From Blastomussa wellsi (lineage: Eukaryota > Cnidaria > Anthozoa > Scleractinia > Plerogyridae), in contig OX393569.1 of assembly GCA_947652115.1 (NCBI GenBank), forward strand, positions 22,488,896 through 22,552,895: DNA of 64,000 nucleotides. Reading direction: 5' to 3'. The notes beneath the pieces are model-generated. The model was given only the letters and a program-made list of their open reading frames with translations. It ran no database searches and was not told where the DNA came from. Made by a program: the position numbers and the translations under genes. Within the stretch, counting starts at the first letter, position 1, and each line of letters begins with the position of its first letter. Below, piece after piece: positions 22,480-36,400 of this stretch.

Positions 22480-25400
22480 TTATTCCACATAATCAAAATC
22501 GTCTGGAATTCCAAAGTTCTTGTCAATCATTTTCTCTTCCAATCCAAATTTTCTGACACACCAGGACTTGATGGTGAAAACATTGTCTGTCCAGCGATTA
22601 GCACCTTCTTTTGCCATCACTGTTTCTTTTTGCATGTTTTCCAGCACTTCTGGGTCACATTCTCGATATCTCTTAAGTTCTTCTTCCAGTTCTTTACACA
22701 GCTTTTCTTTTTGTGTTAGCTCTTGAAGAACAGCAACTCTGTCATCCTGTTTTACCAAAAACCTTTTTATTGGATTGTAGTGTCTACTCTAAACCTTCTT
22801 GTTTTGGGGGAATTGTCAGCCATTTTGGCAACACTAAAAAGCTGAAACTTGTTTTCACTCAAAGAAAAACCAAAAATAATGATTTAATTTTGTTACCTGC
22901 AGTAACACTATATTACTGCATTGAAACCATTTACTGATGTCTGTTGTTACAGATGGCAAGGATGGAACTGGATTCACAATTAAAAAATGGCAAAAATTCA
23001 AATTCTCAAGCCATCTCCTGAAAAAATAAGAAACCAACTACTATGGCTTGCTCTCCATGCTAAATTTTCAATTGATATATTTGCAATTCGGCAGCCAGAG
23101 CATTTTTTGTACGAGTAAAGGTATTAAATTCACCTGAAGACTCCAAAATCACCATGACAATGCCCCTTTAAAAAGATAGGACGGTGGGCTGTAACAACCC
23201 TGTTAAATATCACTGAAGGTCACTCCAAAGCACTGAAAATAATAGCAGTTGACCTGCAGAAAATGGGCAACCCAGATTTAAGTGGTGTGGTGAACCAATG
23301 CCTGGAAAAAAGCTATTTTCCATTTTTAATAGCTCTTTTTATACTACAGAAGCATAATCTTTATCTGACCAAAATGGTGAAATTGCCATAAGCGATGAAA
23401 ATTATCGAATGAAGATTCCTTTAATTGCCATAATTGTCTGGCGTACCGACCGGGGGGCCGGGGGAACTGCAGCCCCCCCCCCCCCCCCAATTTTGGGCTT
23501 CTCAGAATTTTTGGGCAAATGCTTCACTGATAAACCCCCCTAACAAAAACGCTTAAATACAAAAACTAATAGCAAAACATATATTCAAATGCTTTGCTTA
23601 GGATTTAATTGTTGTTTTTAATATTTAGTTATTTGGAAATCATAGTCTATATACTATTTATTGTATAAGACTCCAAATAAAACATGTCTGTCTGCCCCCC
23701 ACCCCCGGCCAAAAATTGCCCATACACTTATGGTCATAATTACAATAATTCCACAAGCGTGCATGGGATATGAGATGGAAGATAGCCAACGAGGGACATA
23801 GCCGTAACGTCTCATATCCAACAAGCACGAGTGGAATAATTGTTTTATTAAAAATGCCCCAAAAATATTGTACAAACATTGCTAGAATGCATTATTTTAT
23901 GCGTACAAGTAACTTTTTTGGTAGGTCAATGGTATATGAGCTCATATGCCATTACCTTTCAACCAATCAAAACTCAGGAAATGCAATATACCATAGCTAG
24001 TTTTTAATAATGGATTATATACCAATCACCAATACTTACAGACTGCTCTCGGCCACTGATAGCCTGCTTTAGAAGATTTGTTGTGGAGGTAATTTTCTTC
24101 TCACACTCATTGATTTGCTCAGTGAGCTGCTGCAGTTTCTGCTGCCGCTGAGAAGAAAATTAATAGTTTAAATGTCCCTTTGCTAATTTACTTACTTCCA
24201 ACTGTCCTAAAAAAGATCAGATGTGCTTTGGTCTGCCCTGTAGTGTACTTACTGCATGCATTGCCTTGCTTGGGTAAGCCCAGAAATAAATGGAAGTACC
24301 AATTTTATCAGTATCCACAAGATTGTCATCAACCAAGCTTTGCAAAACTTCCTTTACAGACATGGATGCTAAACAGGAAAGAAACTCCAGTTTCAGTTCC
24401 ATAAAAAGGTAAAGATGGGATAACACAAAGAAACTGAATGCATGTTGTCTTACTGATTCCTTTTTCCTTGGGAGCAATTTTCTCAAGTTCCTTGAGTAGA
24501 AAGAATTCTTTCTGTTGAAATAGAAAGAAACAGCTCAAAATAATTAATATAATTATGGTTTACTAATAATCTTTACCAATTCTTTTCTATAATCATCATT
24601 TCTATAAGAGTCTCCCAGATACAGGACGAATAAGTTGAATTGGCAGGGCTCTATTTTTAACTCTGTTTTGAAGACTGTGAAAAGGTATGTTGACGCAAAA
24701 TTGGCAGTCTCCCAGATATCAGTTTTTTTAGGTTGGCATCTCTGCAAACTGAATAACACTTAGCCTGTTCCAGGTTTAGTGGGAAGAAAATTTTCTGTTC
24801 AAATGCCCTGCCCCGAGGAATTTGTGAATGGTCAAAAGAGTCACTAAAAGTCAATAAAATGTTGCTAGAAAGTCTACTAAAACAGTCAAAAGACAATGAC
24901 TACTGCCAAATCCCCCACCTATACCCTCCTCTGCCCCACCCCCTCCCCCTCAGGCTCAACATGACTACTACTACTACTTAGGTTATAGTTTGCTGATTGG
25001 GCAGAATAATACAAAGGATTTTTCCTGCACAATCAGGAGGCAGCATTCGTACAGCTGTTTGGAACGTAAAAAGACTTCCCCAGGAGCTTCTGGCTTTCTT
25101 TGCACCATTGCAGATTCTTCTTCCCGCAGTTTCGACTTTCCCTCGTTCAGAAACTTCCCCTGGGTCTCGTAGGATTGTGAAAGCCTTAGCTTCAAGCAAG
25201 TTTCCAGGTCCTCCACAAGAAAGAAACAATGTTCCGGAGTTTATAGGAGACCTAGCCATATGATCATACTCAAAGAATAGTCTTAAGACATCATAAGTAT
25301 CTGCAAAACCTTGAAAAAAGTTCTTGCACATGCGAACTTGGCCTAAAGCGCCTTATACCTTTTCAAAGAAAAGTTCCAAAAGACGTGTCCTCTTTTCTTC

Positions 25401-25686
25401 CAAACTCAATCCACGTTTTTTTGACTGAAAAAGATCAACGTCAGCCAGTATGAATAAGACATCATCATCATCATCATCATACTTTATTTGGGCAGGTTAC
25501 AAAATTGGCAAGACAAAAGTCCTGATGTGGACCTGCATAAGCTAACTATATTGAATAATTGTAAAAATACTAAATACCTAAAATTATGTCAATAATACCT
25601 AAAATTATTATACTTATTAAAAGACCATGGCAATATCAAATAAGAAAGAACCAAGCTGCCTCAATCAAAAAGTTTCAAATTACCAT
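22480..25686 (-). CDS. MND1: Meiotic nuclear division protein 1, 6 exons
   Basis: The exons are 25686-25684 (the ATG alone), 25424-25359, 24511-24454, 24368-24253, 24147-24040 and 22746-22480. Phases match throughout and give 205 residues, the same length as human MND1. The order is a winged-helix N-terminus ([46 protein letters not shown]), a coiled-coil middle ([19 protein letters not shown]), and the conserved tail [14 protein letters not shown]...[14 protein letters not shown]1 pairs with HOP2 (PSMC3IP) to stimulate DMC1/RAD51 strand invasion in meiosis. The ATG-only first exon is the least certain part, chosen because an ATG followed by a GTAATT donor lies in the right place. The gene shares a 165-bp divergent promoter with APPBP2. 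Confidence 0.92.
23440..23830. repeat. C-rich low-complexity and repeat remnant in an MND1 intron
   Basis: It holds a run of about 17 C near 23478 and a second C-rich stretch near 23695. Similar AAAATTG-containing words sit beside both runs in opposite orientation, so this may be the remnant of a TIR element. No coding function is evident. Confidence 0.35.
25459..25481. repeat. (ATC)n microsatellite
   Basis: About seven ATC units lie in MND1 intron 1, followed by ACTTTATTTGGGCAGGTTAC, a pattern often seen at retroelement tails. Confidence 0.6.
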
Positions 25687-25851
25687 TTGTGCGAGTAATA
25701 CTTCTGTGTCCTGGTTTACAGCAATGGCGGATAAATTTTAATTTTGGCGCCAGTCTTCAGTCTCCCGCGTGCAACCCGCGCGCGCGGTACTTTTATTTCC
25801 GGTAGCGCAAGTCCCCATGGGAAATTGTTGGATGACGAGACGGATGTAAAC
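25687..25851. promoter_or_regulatory. Putative bidirectional promoter, MND1 / APPBP2
   Basis: The interval between the divergent starts is 165 bp and noticeably GC-richer than its surroundings (CCCGCGTGCAACCCGCGCGC). This is the composition expected of a TATA-less shared promoter. MND1 is meiotic while APPBP2 is broadly expressed, so regulation may be asymmetric. Confidence 0.6.
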
Positions 25852-27117
25852 ATGGCGTCGGATTGTAGGCTATATAGCTTGTATGATTTGGCAGCTTTTA
25901 CGACAGTTAAAAACTGTGATTTGTTTAAGTTAGAGTTTCGTTCACTACCGAATGCTGTTCAGTGTGATGTGTATAGAACGGTAAGCTTTCAGCTCTATTT
26001 GACGATTTAGTAGCCAGTTTTGGGGATCGATGAATAGTTGATGTTTACAAAATTTATGTTGGGTTAATGCACTTTATTTGCGGCTTTGTGTTTTTTAGCT
26101 TTTCGACACTGGCAAGACAGAAGTATTAGTATCAGAGCTGAGTGAACTTGATGTTGTTTCAAAAGCTTTAAAAGCTGGAGATACGAGGTAACGATATTTT
26201 CTGTGTGTAAATCACTAAATGTATTATCTAAATGTAAGCTTAAGTTTAAATTTCATTCCATTTATGTCACGTAAGATAAACGAAACAGTTCTGTTATCGT
26301 ATCACGAAAAGAGATCTGCAAAATGAATGACACAGGTAATACCTCGCCACCCACAGTATAAAATTAATTAACATCCAAGAGATTTACGCTTCAAGAAATT
26401 CCCCCATGGAAGGTCTTGTGAATGAAAAACTGAATCTGTGGTTAGCACAATGCAATATGAGCTATCAAACATGAAAAAAATTGTCATTTTCATTCATTAA
26501 AGAACCTGTTCATTTCTCTTCTGTCGTTGGGATTATACCACTTCATATCTCAGTGTGTTGTAATTTTATGATACTTTTTAAATACAGTTTAACAAAGTAA
26601 GCATAGATTTTAATGATAATTGTTCTATTATGATAGTGTAAACAAAATATTCAACAGGATACATAAACATTTTACTCATCCTCGTATGAGGGTGTTAATG
26701 GGGTTAACTGTTAAGCGTATAAAGATGTTTTGCTTTTGTAACCATATAAACGGCAATATTAACTGACTAACATATAAAATATCGACTTTTTAGCGTATGC
26801 AGTACTTTACAGCCAAAAGGTCAATACTCTCACTTGGACAGATAACAACAATTTTTAAGCACAAATATGTAGATTTCAGTCATATTCAGTCTACTTTGAA
26901 GTCAGCTCAGTTGTGTAACACCTGTGGAGAGCCTTTGTGCTGTCATTTTTTCTGATCTTTTTTTTTTACTGTTGAGTATCGTGTTGGAGATTGCAGGTCT
27001 TGTTTGACCCTTATTGTGTCTTATTCAACAAATTGTCACATTGCCCAGTTGGGAGAGTGCTGATCGGCTGAGCGGGTAGTCATCAGTTTGAATCCCAGTC
27101 CAAAACTCGGGGTCTTA

Positions 27118-27151
<34 letters not shown>

Positions 27152-30100
27152 GGCATCTGTAAATGGTTAGATTTTCTAGTCTTCTTGAATAAGGACCTTA
27201 GGTCCCATCTCGCAAACCTTGTCCATATATAATTCTGTGGGATGTTAAAGTCTGCATTCGAGCCTAAGTGGCACATCAGGCCGGCGCTTATCTCCGGTTT
27301 TCATAGCATGAAGCGACTAGGAGTATTTCTTCTCCCCCCTGGATGGGATGCTAGTCCATCGCAGAGTTACCCCCCAGCAGTAAATTCGCTGGTACCCATT
27401 TATACACCTGGCTGGAGAGGGGCACTGTGAGAGTAAAGTGTCTTGCCCAAGAACATAACACAACGTCCCTGGCCAGAGCTCAAACCCGGACCACTCGATC
27501 CAGAGACGAGCGCACTAACCATTAGGCCACCATGCCTCCCTAAGAACCCACACATTATTCAAAAAGAGAAGGGGATGTAGTCCCCGGTGCTGTGGTCTAT
27601 CTTCAAAGCAGACTTTGACCTTTTATTTTCGTTTTCCCAATTCAATGGAAGACAAAATTGCAACTTTCAATTTTGTTTTCCAATGAATTATGAAAATGAA
27701 AAAGGAACACAGAAGTTCAAATTTTTGTTTTCCAATGAATTATGCAACCTCATTACCAAGGTCTCTTATCTTCCTGCCCTCTGAACCCTAGGAACAAGGT
27801 TGTGAATTGTGAAAATGGAAAACAAAAATGGAAATTTGAATTCTGTTTTCCTATGTCGTAGGAAAACAGTTGGTACTAACTAAAGGTACAAGCATGATAA
27901 ACGGCCTCATCAGCTAAGTATCTGCTTGAGTTTGCATATTTTGTGGCATTCCCCCGAGCATATGCTCTGCCAGTGGATTTAGATACCAGTTTTAAGCTTT
28001 CCTCACCACTCCTTTGCAAGTGTGTATATCTCATTTTAGCTTCACGGTCGACAGACAAAGTAAAAAGAGGGACTACTCATAGCCTACTTTGCACAAGGTG
28101 ACCATCTACCACTCATAAAATTCATGAAATCATACTTCTAACTAACTGACTAATCTCCATTTCTGACTAAGACTATTTTTTTGTAACAGTTTACTGACTA
28201 AATGGCTTATTTTTAGCTGTTTACTGACTAGGGCTATATCCCATTGACACCCACTCATAATAATTAACAAGCAATTTGCTTACACGAAGCTTTAACCTCA
28301 GGTATCAGAAATTTAACATGAAAATCTAACAAGCATAAATGCCTAGACTTTGAGCAGTCTCTTTTTTACTTTGCCTGCCAAACGTGGAGTGAATAAATAT
28401 GGTCATGCAAAAATTTTGGGGAGAGAAGACGAGACACGCCGCAGGGGAGGCAGGAAAAAAGGGACTCCTGACTAAGCCACAGCATTTGAATTATGCGTTG
28501 GTCCCACAACAGACAAATGTGATTGGCCAGTGCTTTGAGTGTTGACAAGAATACATGAATGCATTGTCAACACTTGCGTCTATCCTTGCATGCCAGTTTA
28601 CAATGCACCCCCAAAAATAATCTGTAGTGGACAGGCTACAAATATTTTAAGCTATAGTGGTATTTCAAAGTTTTGTTTGTAAAATCGCATATGGGGGAAA
28701 ATACCGCATCTATCAGCAGGTTTTTATTATTTTATGCCGAAGACATGGCATGTATATAGATAGAGGATTTTGAAGAATTTTTCAAATGCATTTATAGCAT
28801 TGTCTTGGATGTATTCAAATAGCATATTCTATCATTGGAAATTCAATATTCAATTTGAGTCTGGGGACACCTGAGTTTCGTTTTCGTGTTTGAAACTAAA
28901 GGCAAAGTGGAGATGATTGAGTTTCATCAAGAGACTTGACTTTTTGCTCATTCATAGACAATTGTCCCTGGACGTCTATCGATCCTAAGAGCACGTTGTT
29001 GTGTAACAGAGAGAGGGCCAGAACTAGAGTAGCTACCCTCAGGCTTACTACCCTCCCCACCCCTCCTTTCTGTTACATTCCCAGTTGTGTTTTTCAGTTA
29101 ATAATTTCCTATGATCAATATTAATTTTTTACACTTGTAAGCAACTACAGTGATATACTACTATGTATTCAGGGTTCAAAAATATATAGCAGCCAGCATT
29201 TTGACCACCTTGCCGAGGGTGTCTCGAAAGCTCAGACCTCAGACCCAAAAAACTCAGACCCTTTGGGCATATCGAATAGCCAGACCCAAAAAAACTCAGA
29301 CCCTAAAAACTAAAACAAATTTCCACTCTTGCCACAATCGGTAGTTGCAAGTCAACTTGTTTGCTGTTTACTGAGTGCTTTTTGTTCTTTTCTCGGCAGA
29401 TTCTACCTATGCTATTGTATTGACAAACAGTAGACAAGTACCAGTCCCAATAATCGATTGCAGCAAGAGTGTAAAGTTGTTTTTATTAGTTTTTAGGGTC
29501 TGAGTTTTCGAGACACCCAGAGGGTCTGAGTATTCAAGACACCCAGAAGGTCTGAGGTTTTTGGTTCTGATTTATCATTCAGGTGCTACTAAGTGTTACG
29601 GCTGTGGCAGACAGCTTTGATCACGCAAAATAAACTTTTACCTGTCATTTGTCCAAGTAACTGCTTTTAAAGTTGTTACTTAATGCCACAAAATCAGTCA
29701 ACAATTACTCTCAGGCTGGTGTTGTTTTGCCTTTATCACAAGAAATATGTGCCAAAAATTGTTTTTTGTAGGGTTAAACTCTATGCTGTCTTCCAAGGAT
29801 TACGAGAAGAAGGTTTTGATTTGTCAGAGGTCCTTACTACAGAATTTATCAAGAGATGTGACCAGGTATCATGTGTAGAAGACCAACCAGACCAACATGC
29901 CATTCAGAAACTCTTGAAAACAGGGATGTCGCTAGGTATGAATAGTTTACTGTTTGTTTTTAGTTGTTGCTGTTATTGATAGCTTGGAAATCAACATGTT
30001 CTGCAATTTTACCTTCAGTTGGGTACATTTTTTTTTAGTATTTTTCTTTGTTCTGGTGTATGGTAATATATCAATATATGAAACAAAGTAAAATACCAGA

Positions 30101-33100
30101 TTTCACCAACTGAACCACAACATGTGTATATATGCACCCAGGTTGAAGGTACTGACACAGATGGTCAAAATCTTTGTACAGCTTGTGACTGAATTTGTCT
30201 TGACGTAAAGAGTATGAAGTAATTCATAATTATACGAACTTTGGGTGTGGATGAAAGTGAGAGATGATCATCGCAGTGAATTTATCTTGTTTCCATATCA
30301 ATATGGCATTGATGCCATGCTTCAATATACCAAGCTAGTCATGCAAAGGACTGTTATTCTTGCAAGACATGGTTATACTTATATTCCACTGGGAATTCAG
30401 TCACTGCATGTGTCATGTTTAGTTACGAGTTAGACCAGTGATGTCAAATGATAGCTAACCTGATTTTTTATTATTTCAGGTGTTTTTTTGTCAGAGGCTG
30501 GATGGTATGACAATGCAGAAAAAATATTGGGCACCAGTTACAAACTTTGTAACACCAGAGAACAAGATGGCTGCAGGATAGCATGTAAATTTCTTTCAAG
30601 GTACCACAGGTCACCTATTAATGTAGCCACATTAATAATAATAATAATTATAATACTTTATTATATAGCGCCATTTCCAGCGATGTCCAATAGGGCTTAA
30701 CAAAACATGTTAAAAATAATACAAATATACAGGTATTGGTCGACATAAGAATATTTAAAAATTACATCATACTAAAACTACTAAAATGGGTAACATTCCT
30801 AGTTATAGACCTTTTTGTTTTTTATTAATCAAATAACAAGTTCTTTAATTTGTATAGGTAATCATACGGTTTTTCTCATTCAATTTTTCAAAAAACTGAA
30901 ATTGCACGAGCCGCGAGTCAGTCGGGAGTCAGGCATGTTTCAACACAAGGTAATATCCCCAAACTGCAGCAAAATACTTTTTTAACTATTTTGTCAAAAA
31001 AATTAGCTGAACTGATTCTGTTTAGTCTTTGATGGCCTTCTGATTTCTCTTCCACCAAAAGGGGGAAGATACTGGAGAAATTACAAGTAAATATATTTCT
31101 CACTCGCTGGCACATTTCTGTGATCGCTAAATTGACCAAAACTTCCACATTCGTATTGAGCCAAGTACGTGAAACCTTTGGTCCAAAGACCAAGCAACTC
31201 ATAACTAGCTTCTTGAGTGCTCTCCAAACTTGCCAAGTGCACCATAAGTCGATGATGCACAGCTAAAAGCATGAACCAATTGTTATAACATTGCCAGTGG
31301 AAAAAACCTGCACCAGAAAAAATTATGGCAAAGCAATTTTTCAGACACGTTATCAACATGCTCCCTTGGATTACTGGAGGTATAATTTAATTGATCACGA
31401 TTATGTATCGGAAAGTCTGGCACTCAGCTTGATTCACATACGGAGGAGAACTCAAATATTCAAAAATCTCTGTTTTCAAAATGAAGGGCACTATTGAGCT
31501 GAACATTTGTGAAAAGATGTACCGGTATTTTTAGTTCACGTTATACCTGGGAGGTGCAATTACCTAATGGTTAGTGCGCTGGGCTCTGGATTAGACAGTC
31601 TGGGTTCAAGCCTCTAGCCGGGGCACTTCATTTTGTTCTTGGGCAAGACACTTTACTCTCACGGTGCCTCTCTTCACCCAGGTGTATAAATGGGTACCGG
31701 CGAATTTACTGTTGGGGGGGAGGGTATCCCTGCGATGGACTAGCAGCCCATCCAGGGGGGGGGATAGAAATACTCTCTGTTGCTTCATGCTACAGAAACC
31801 GGGATAAGCTCCGGCCTGATGGGCCACTAGGCCCGACTGCAGACTTACCTTACACCTAATGGCGATGAAAATTTAGCAGGTGTAGCGAATTTTGATTGCA
31901 GAATTTTATGGTATCACATGAAACCCGAGAATACTCTGTTATGTTAGAAGTGTTATCACTTAGTACTATTTTCTCTAACATGTAACTCCTTTACAGGTTA
32001 CTTCATCTTAGAACTGCAAATTGTAAATTTAATGCAGCAAGAGACACCTTTAGAGAAGCCATGGATGTTGTAAGTAAAATGACAAGCAAAGCTGAGCTGG
32101 ACATCAGCATGGCAGTCCTCTATGGAGAAAAGTGTGGATTACTGTTTGCACTCAGTGATTATGAAGAGGTGAAAGAAGATTACTTAGTACAGATAGTTGA
32201 CAAAGAGTAAATTTAGTTGTTTGATTCGCCGTATCAGTTAATAACTTGACCACATTTGAGTTCTAGGTAGTTTGTCCTCATTTGTTCTCATAGTCTGATT
32301 GGCATTGTGTGGATCAAGCAAACTTTTTTGACTTTTCCATGGCCACATCATTTTGTGCCATGTTTATTGCTTGATATCACGAGATATAGACCATTTGTTT
32401 TTACAGGGCTACAAATGCAGTATGAAGGCTTTGCAGAAAATTGGTCCTGGATTACCCATGAAGGTAAGTTAACTTAGTTTATACTTTTCAAATAAACCCT
32501 TTTCATAAATGGCGGCCAACTTAATATTATTTTGTATGTATTTAAATTAACCTCACTAACCTTATTTTTGAGTTGGTAAGAATTTTCACTCTCAAACAAG
32601 GTTAGTGAGGTCAATTTAAATGCATAAAAAGTTAAATTGGCAGCCATTTATGAAAACGTCTATAGTCCCAGACAAACGTTAGCATTAATTATATGTAGTT
32701 AAATGATAATTTAGTAACAAATATCAAAGAGATTGCTAAAATCCTTCAAAGCTCTAAATGATCCTTGAAAGATCCTTAGCCTTTAGGAACTTTGGCAGGT
32801 CAGTGAAGATCTTCAAAGAGCTTTAAAGATGACAACTGCAACAGTTTCAACTAGGGTCAGTTAGCAAACTGCTGACTAGAGCAAATATCAAAACCTGTAA
32901 ATAGGTCAAAGTTATAGTACCATAGTTTTTGGTTACAAGGCACACTCAGCTGTAAGACGCACCCCCAACTTGGCAACATAATCATGCCAAATTCCCAAAC
33001 TGAAAAGTATGTGAAAATACTCAGTTATAAGATGCACCTAGAATTGGTATAGGTGATCATATGGTTCTCGTTCAATTTGGAAATAATTTGCATTTACTTA

Positions 33101-33390
33101 ATTAAAGTGCAGTTAAATTCCCATTTGAACTAGAAAAACAGTATGATTAGTTATCAATAAATAAATATAAACACGAAAAAATTCACCAGGAGGTAGTGCT
33201 GGAAGATCTTATTGCAGGTCTACAGGAAGCGAGTAATTGATGCGGATTTGACACTTAATTTACTGATTGGCTGATGAAGATCAGCTGGTAAAGCTACGAA
33301 CTGAAAGTGGTTCATTTAAAACATTTGCAATTAATCCAGAATTTTGTTGTGTAATTTGTACTGGTGTTACACTTTTGGACTGGTGATACT

Positions 33391-33428
<38 letters not shown>

Positions 33429-36400
33429 TTTTTTATGTATATTATTAAGAGTAAAATAGACTTGTGTGCAATTATCTTTGCACAAGTACCAGTATTTAAC
33501 CCAGGCATTGCCCAGGTTGATGACTGTGTTGTGTTGTGAATAGTTATTATAACATAGCTAGCAGAGCCGCGCAATCGTGTTGTAAATTAACCAATAAAAA
33601 CGCACGTTTTCTTCTCTGTAGTTAAGAGAATTTTGTATTTAATCAGGAAATAATTGTTAAATAAAAGTGCCATTCTTGAGCGTGATTTATTTTTTAAAAA
33701 TAAAGAATTTTGTATTTAAACTGCAGTAAAATAAAACTCGAGCTTTCAACAGAAAATTTTAAGTAAAACCAATTCCTATGTTGCTTAATATTTCGCTGAC
33801 CGCGAACTATCACTTCTGATGTTGTTGTCCGTTTTCCGCATCGGATTTAATGGACAATTCCACCGGCTATGTTATAAAACAATTGTGCTCTCCAAACTTC
33901 CTGCGTGCTCCATAACTCGATAGTGCACGCTAAAGCATTAACCAATTGTAAAGTAGTGGTTGTTTTTGTTGCAGGCAGTAGTTGACATACTCAGGAATGC
34001 ATCCAAAGTAGGTCACTGATTATTCTATATTTATAGACATTTTGCAATCAAAGTCAATGTCCTTTGCATTTGGACTGAAAAATTCTTCAAAATTTCCTGC
34101 TTCAGCAGTCAATGTAGAATAGATGCATTCATTGCTCAAATTAAGTATACCAAACTTTATTTTCAGGCTTGTGTAGTGAAAAGAAAATTCAAGAAAGCAG
34201 AACTTCTAATAAAACAGGCAATGTTTTTAGCCAAGTAAGAGAAATATTTCTGAACCTTGAATCTGGGTTAATTCTTTTTTACTCTTGCATAACATGTTAC
34301 AGTTTTAAGCCCACCTGAATTGGTAAATAATTTTCTAGTTATCAATAACATGTTTTTTTTTTCAGGCAACACTTTGGATGTGATCACCCAAAATATGCAG
34401 ACACATTAATTGATTATGGTTATTATCTTCTCAATGTAGATGCTATAAATCTTTCTGTAAAAGTGTACAAAGTAAGTATTTGACTTGAGTTATCAACATC
34501 TAACTTCTCATTACACCATTATGGTCTCAATACATTGGACAGTTGATAAGAATAACAAAACTCATTAGCTAGGGAGATTGAGAAGAATTTTATGATTGAT
34601 GATATTTTACAGCAGTTTCTGTGGGCTTGTGCATTTATTTTAATTACCGTAGATAACATCATGGATGAAATTTTTAGTTTTAATCATTTCCAGGTGGATC
34701 CTCTACAAAATAGGTGCAATCCAAATTCTATCAGCTTTGTGTTCATGGAACCTGTAACACCTTCACTAAATAAAGTGTTTCATCTATGTCCCTAGTGGTA
34801 CTAACTGCTGGAACGCACAGTAACAAACCCTGTTGGCCTGCTACCCTGTGTATTGAAATGCCATTGTTGATAAATTAAGTCACTGAGAACTCTAAAGATG
34901 GTGGCAAACGAGGACACATTGTTGTTCATGACGACTTGTTGCACACATGGATGTGGAAACATTTGTTGCAGACAGGAAATGTTTCTGAATAAAATCAGAA
35001 ATATTTTTGTGTCTCGGACACAAAATTTGTGTCTGCAACAATGTTGCGCACGCGGACAAACAGGGAAACATTTGTGAAGACAACAGTGTGTCGTCATTTA
35101 CCACCACCTGAGGTTAACCCACCACAATATTACTACAGTATGTATGACAAATTTCTCTTAGCTAGTAGAATATTTGACAAATGTCTTGTTTATGTTTGTA
35201 GGAAGCATTCCGTACTAGGCTTTATGTATTTGGATTTAACAACTTACATGTAGCAACTGCTCATGAAGATCTTGGTTATGCATTGTATGTGCACGAGTAC
35301 AGCACTGGAAACTTTGAGGAAGCCAGGTAACATTACCACTCTGTCACCTTGGTTGGTTTCTTCAATCACTGTGTAATGAGTGATTGGGCCCACTGCTGTA
35401 TGCAGGCAGCTGCACCAGCGCATGGCTATATTCTTGGTGTGTTATGACTTAAGAGTTAAACCTAATACATTTAGGGTATTCATGTGGTTAAAGTTACAAA
35501 AAACATGTTTATACTGTATATATACTGCACAATTGTTGTTAAGGGTATTTGTTGGCATGTTTGTACAGATACCATGCTGAGAGGGCGATCAGCATCATTA
35601 CCAAGCTTTTCCCTCAGGACCATCTTCTGCTTGCATCATCAAAAAGAGTCAAAGGTACATCAGGCAATGAAGGGAATTTCATTTGGTGTGTGGAAGGTTT
35701 CAAGTTGGTGTGTCTCCTTTCATAACAAGAAGTCTTTATTGTAGGATACTGTTATACAGTTAAGCTTCCCAGTGAAACCCAGAAAACCGTGAAAACCTAA
35801 AATTGTTTCTGGGTTGTTGTTTCTCAACCAATCAGATGCAAGATGAAACCGCAAGATGTAACCACAAAGGTTTGGATTAGTTACGAAACAACAAGTTTCT
35901 TCCACAGTAATACAGTGAGAAAATACTGAAATTGTCACGATTGTTCTATTTCTGAGCTTATGCATTATAAGCAAAGAATAATCATGACTGATATTTTACT
36001 AAAAAGTCAAAAGATGCTGTATTCGATTATAATTTGAATAGCTCTCAGACAAATACAACAATTTATAATAACGATTCCAGTGTTCTTAACGGTAAAATTG
36101 CGGAAGGAAACGCCAACATGTTGTTTCTTCACTAATTGAACCTTTCATCTAATTACTCTTGCGGTTTGCTGCAGTTGAGTCTTGCGGATTCATCTTGCAT
36201 CTGATTGGTCACGAAACAATCAACATTCCAGAAATAATTTTAGGTGTTCATGGGTTTCACTGTAAATTCATTTAAAAATGATGTTTATGATACTATTGAA
36301 TTGATGTGACAATAGATGCCTTCATCACTTTCTGTTTTATTGAACTGAACATTTTAAATTAACAATTTTAGCTAGTGTTTTGTCATTTCTTTCAGCCCTT

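Noticed and set aside
24983..25331. Overlapping open frames on both strands in MND1 intron 2
   Set aside because: Plus and minus frames overlap fully, neither resembles a known protein, and MND1 is complete without them.
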